From NCBI GenBank assembly GCA_003427395.1, contig BFEA01000623.1:502015-542388 (forward strand): a DNA stretch of 40,374 bases, given 5' to 3'. How positions within the stretch are numbered: the stretch's first letter is position 1; every line of letters begins with the position of its first letter. The position numbers and the translations under genes are program-made. Under the pieces are notes generated by a model. The model did not search any database. It saw only the letters and a program-made list of their open reading frames with translations, and had not been told where the DNA came from. Below are positions 37,716 through 40,374 of this stretch, piece after piece. This DNA is from Chara braunii. Lineage: Eukaryota > Streptophyta > Charophyceae > Charales > Characeae.

Positions 37716-38499
37716 TGATAGCATCAAGGCCAGAGGGAATTCGGTTTCAGTCCAATCTGGGCCGTGATTTGCACGAAGATCTTGACGGCTGAGGGATGCA
37801 GCATCCGGGGTCCAGACCCCGCGTCAACGCTACATAAGCGCTGACTTCCTGACTTTGACATTCATTCAGTCTTGCGTCAATGTTGACTTCACGCGTTGGC
37901 GACAACGCTGGCTCGACGAGGCGACGCTGGTTGGACGCTGGCTTTGTGTTGGCACTTGGGTGATTACGGCGACGCGATGCTGGCTCAGCATGGTGGCTGG
38001 CTTGCTATTGTCTTTGGGCATGCTCACGTGGCAGCTTCCACGCGTTGCTGCTGACGTGGCCGCTGCCACGTATACTGTTGCTGACGTGGCTGGGCTACAT
38101 GACTGGCACTACTGTTCTGATTCATCGTCTTTCAGGAGCAGATCGTGACTGTGGGGTAATCGTGGACACGTACCTGGTCATCTTGAGGTCGACATTGCAC
38201 CAGTGCGCTGATGAGGACTGATTAACGTGCCACGTGGCACATTGTAATAGAACTTCAGATATCCGTTCTGACTATTGATTATTTGAGGTGGTGATTGAGG
38301 AGGGAGCCCGGAGCAGAAGTGGGCATTTGTCTTTATTCTTCGTCTAAGTCTAATCTCCCTCCTCCCTCTCTCGTCTGCGTATGATTCTCACATCTCATTC
38401 TATCTGGACACGATTATGATTATCGATAATCATCGGCAGGTTGATATTCATCTTGACTTGCATTGTTGACAAGTGTCTTCACGATCTGGGTTCATTGCA
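37716..38499 (+). repeat. 3' LTR, family C
   Basis: TGATAGCATCAAGG to TTCATTGCA, 784 bp, the partner of 30119-30903. It contains TGACGTGGC twice (about 38053 and 38083), one related TCACGTGGC (about 38025), and the GTGCCACGTGGCAC palindrome near 38228. It lies 51 bp after the pol stop. Confidence 0.92.
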
Positions 38500-40084
38500 C
38501 ATCGCATCAATCTTCCTTTTCTTTTTCTTTTTTTTTTTAAGAAAACACTTCCTCTGGGCTCCAGTCTATTGGTGGGGAGCAGCACCTGTGGGAAATCGGG
38601 TCCAGCATCCCTTACAGGGTGAAAATCATGCATATGTTTGTGATGTCTGTGGAAGGCAAATGCTGAGTTTTTGCTGTTGGTGTGGGGACAGTGCAAGGAA
38701 CCTGACTGTTGACACTTGCTGGAGTGTATCAATTGGCATGCACAAATGTCATCACACAGATTGAGTAGCTTCACACAAAACCAAGTCGAGATGAGGTGAG
38801 AACCAGATAGCGCAACTTATATTATCAAAAATCATATTATACAAGAGTATCTCGAGCTCAAGAGTTCAGCGCCCACAGAGTACAAGTCTCTCCCTTCCTC
38901 AATCGTACACACAGGGCCTGGCTCAACCAGCGACTGCCCCAAAGCACGAGTATGGCGCCAACAGGTGAGCATCCACCATATCTAACGTCATAACCTGCCT
39001 TCTCTCTCTCTCTCACTCAAGAACTTTGTCCTGGTTCCCTTGTCTCATCATGCATGCACACTCCCTGTCTACGAGAATCTACTCTGAATGCAACTCACTG
39101 ATAACCCTCTACTAATCCTCCTACTGCTACTACTAACACAGGTTGTCGCAGCTATGGCTTCCCTGCAGCCAGCTCCCAGCTTCCCTTCCTTCTGGCGCAG
39201 CTCTCTTCCAGCCAGCGCTCCTCCCAGCACTATAGCGCACAAGTGCCTCAGCACTTTCATGCATCAATGCCAATGGGGAATCTACCCTGTGGGGAGGCTG
39301 CTGGCCTCTCCTTGCGAGGTCTGAATTCAGTCTGTCTTGGGTCCTTTCCCAGTCCCAGCCTCTGTGGAGTGTGTCCCAGACCCTTATCTTCAAGGGTCAC
39401 TGCTGCTGCGGCCTTCAGGCCTTAATTTTGGACTTTCAGTCTGTATCTAGACTCTCCCTTTGACTCGAACCTTGACTGGGACTTTTATCTTTTTGACTTC
39501 TTTTGGACAGACACACCTACTGCTCGAACAGACACACTTACTGCACGAACAGACATCTCTTGCATGAACAGACATAACCTGCACACCCCCTGGATGAACA
39601 GATGTGACTCACACAACTGAATACTGCATCTGTTCGTCCAGGGGCACAATTGTGACCTTCGACATTGTCTTTTACTTTAGTTAGGATGTGACTTTTGAAC
39701 ATGTCTCTTGATCTGCTTTTCACGAGTTGGGCTTTGGGCGAGTGGGCCCCTTTTAACAGCCTCTTCAGCCACAGTGGGGCCGGCTGATAGCTATGTACCT
39801 TCCTAGCTTACCATGTTGCCCCTGTCTATTTCCCCCCTCTCAAAACCATTTTTGCACCCCCTCTCCTTACTCCTGGCCAAACCATTGTAGATACACGAGT
39901 GCCATGTCCTACAGTGGGAGCATGCCCGGGAATTCCCCCAGGTTCTTCATAGGAATGTTGGGGTCACCTGACCAGTCAATTAAAGATCTGAACCGGAAAG
40001 CTAGAGCATATCCATGGTTGGGAGACCCCAACAGAGAGAACCACAGACCAAAAGTATCATGGCATTATATCACCAGGAGACCGA
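38500..40084. other. No gene; repeats and a hairpin
   Basis: Right flank of element C. It has a T-run at about 38530, a CT run at about 39002-39015 and a variable 19-30-bp tandem repeat built on GAACAGACA (about 39510-39600). A hairpin has 18-bp arms (39587-39604 and 39627-39644) with one mismatch and a 22-nt loop. Short open frames such as 38441-38764 and 39793-40167 show no family features. Confidence 0.5.
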
Positions 40085-40374
40085 TGAAATGGTTTCACCC
40101 AGTTGACCCGACATTTGCAGACACAGAGATTCGATCCCTAGACCCGTGCCCAAACCCTGTACATTGACCCTGTGTGCTGAGTGAGATTCGATCCCTAGAC
40201 CTACCCTGTACCCTGTACATAGGCCCAGCGATCTGTGTAGGACTCGATCCCTAGGTCTGTAGATTAGCAGTTAGATCTGTTACCGGTAGTCTTAGGTCTG
40301 AAGGGTGTAGAAGGTCATAGGTCCCTCTAGGCCGGTTCAGTCAGCAAGTACCAGGGGTAGGGGCTGCACGTGGG
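40085..40374 (+). repeat. Start of a third family A LTR (cut by window edge)
   Basis: GATGAAATGGTTTCACCC aligns with the block at 3163 and 11850 (GTGAAAxGGTTTTCACC). ATTCGATCCCTAGAC appears three times in variants, matching GTTCGATCCCCAGAC of copy 2. CAGTCAGCAAGTACC near 40338 matches CAGTCAGCAAGCACC at about 12283. It runs off the window. Confidence 0.75.

Larger units (their letters stand above)
30119..38499 (+). mobile_element. Ty3/gypsy element C, both LTRs present
   Basis: The only element here with two LTRs: 30119-30903 and 37716-38499. Primer-binding site, long repeat-rich leader, gag, protease, RT, RNase H, integrase and chromodomain-like tail lie in order between them. By eye the LTRs differ at about 55-60 of 785 positions (about 93% identical), so the copy is not recent. 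Its coding region has many stops and frameshifts, the protease Asp is lost, and plastid rps12 sequence is inserted in integrase. The 5-bp flanks, TACCC and CATCG, do not match, and the left LTR begins AG instead of TG. Confidence 0.92.

Overview
The window looks like repeat-rich nuclear DNA from a photosynthetic eukaryote, most likely a streptophyte alga or plant; a charophyte such as Chara would fit, but that is a guess. Four things support this. There are layered, decayed Ty3/gypsy LTR retrotransposons whose integrase tails look chromodomain-like. Their primer-binding sites are of the initiator-tRNA-Met type (TGGTATCRRAGY). There is a decayed LINE. A recognisable piece of plastid rps12 sits inside one element. 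I found no intact host gene, rRNA, tRNA or CRISPR array. Almost every protein-like stretch is a fragment of gag or pol with in-frame stops, frameshifts, deletions or lost catalytic residues.

Layout. 1-4091: element 1, pol (RT, RNase H, integrase, chromodomain-like tail) and a 3' LTR of family A. 4092-5051: no gene, ending in a presumed LTR end and primer-binding site. 5052-9480: element 2, gag to the start of integrase, with a 371-bp tandem duplication in RNase H; it runs into GA/CT microsatellites. 9796-10833: a 5' LTR of family B with its primer-binding site, then a leader. 11550-12800: a duplicated LTR-start segment, then a family A 5' LTR with primer-binding site, followed by a purine-rich leader and a dense TTGACC array (13253-13420). 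13430-18900: mostly unassignable, with a tandem palindrome array (14311-14642), an LTR-like end (to 15534) and another LTR-start copy (16450-16680). 19137-24975: element D (gag, pol, polypurine tract, 3' family B LTR) with most of integrase deleted. 25390-30020: a LINE split by a minus-strand, 5'-truncated family B element (25854-27890) and by an 868-bp inverted-repeat insert (28296-29163) that holds an assembly gap. 30119-38499: element C, the only element with both LTRs (785 and 784 bp). Its integrase region carries the rps12 insert (36456-36626). 38500-40080: no gene, with short repeats and a hairpin. 40085-40374: the start of a third family A LTR.

Nothing here works as a pathway. The genes are domains of retroelement polyproteins: gag packages RNA, protease matures the polyprotein, RT/RNase H make cDNA, and integrase with its chromodomain-like tail inserts and targets it. 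The longest undamaged reading frame is the minus-strand integrase C-terminal half at 26889-27848. The most unusual object is the plastid rps12 segment, whose frame is open for 57 codons inside a retroelement full of stops. Boundaries are read by eye; LTR starts without a matched partner are approximate.
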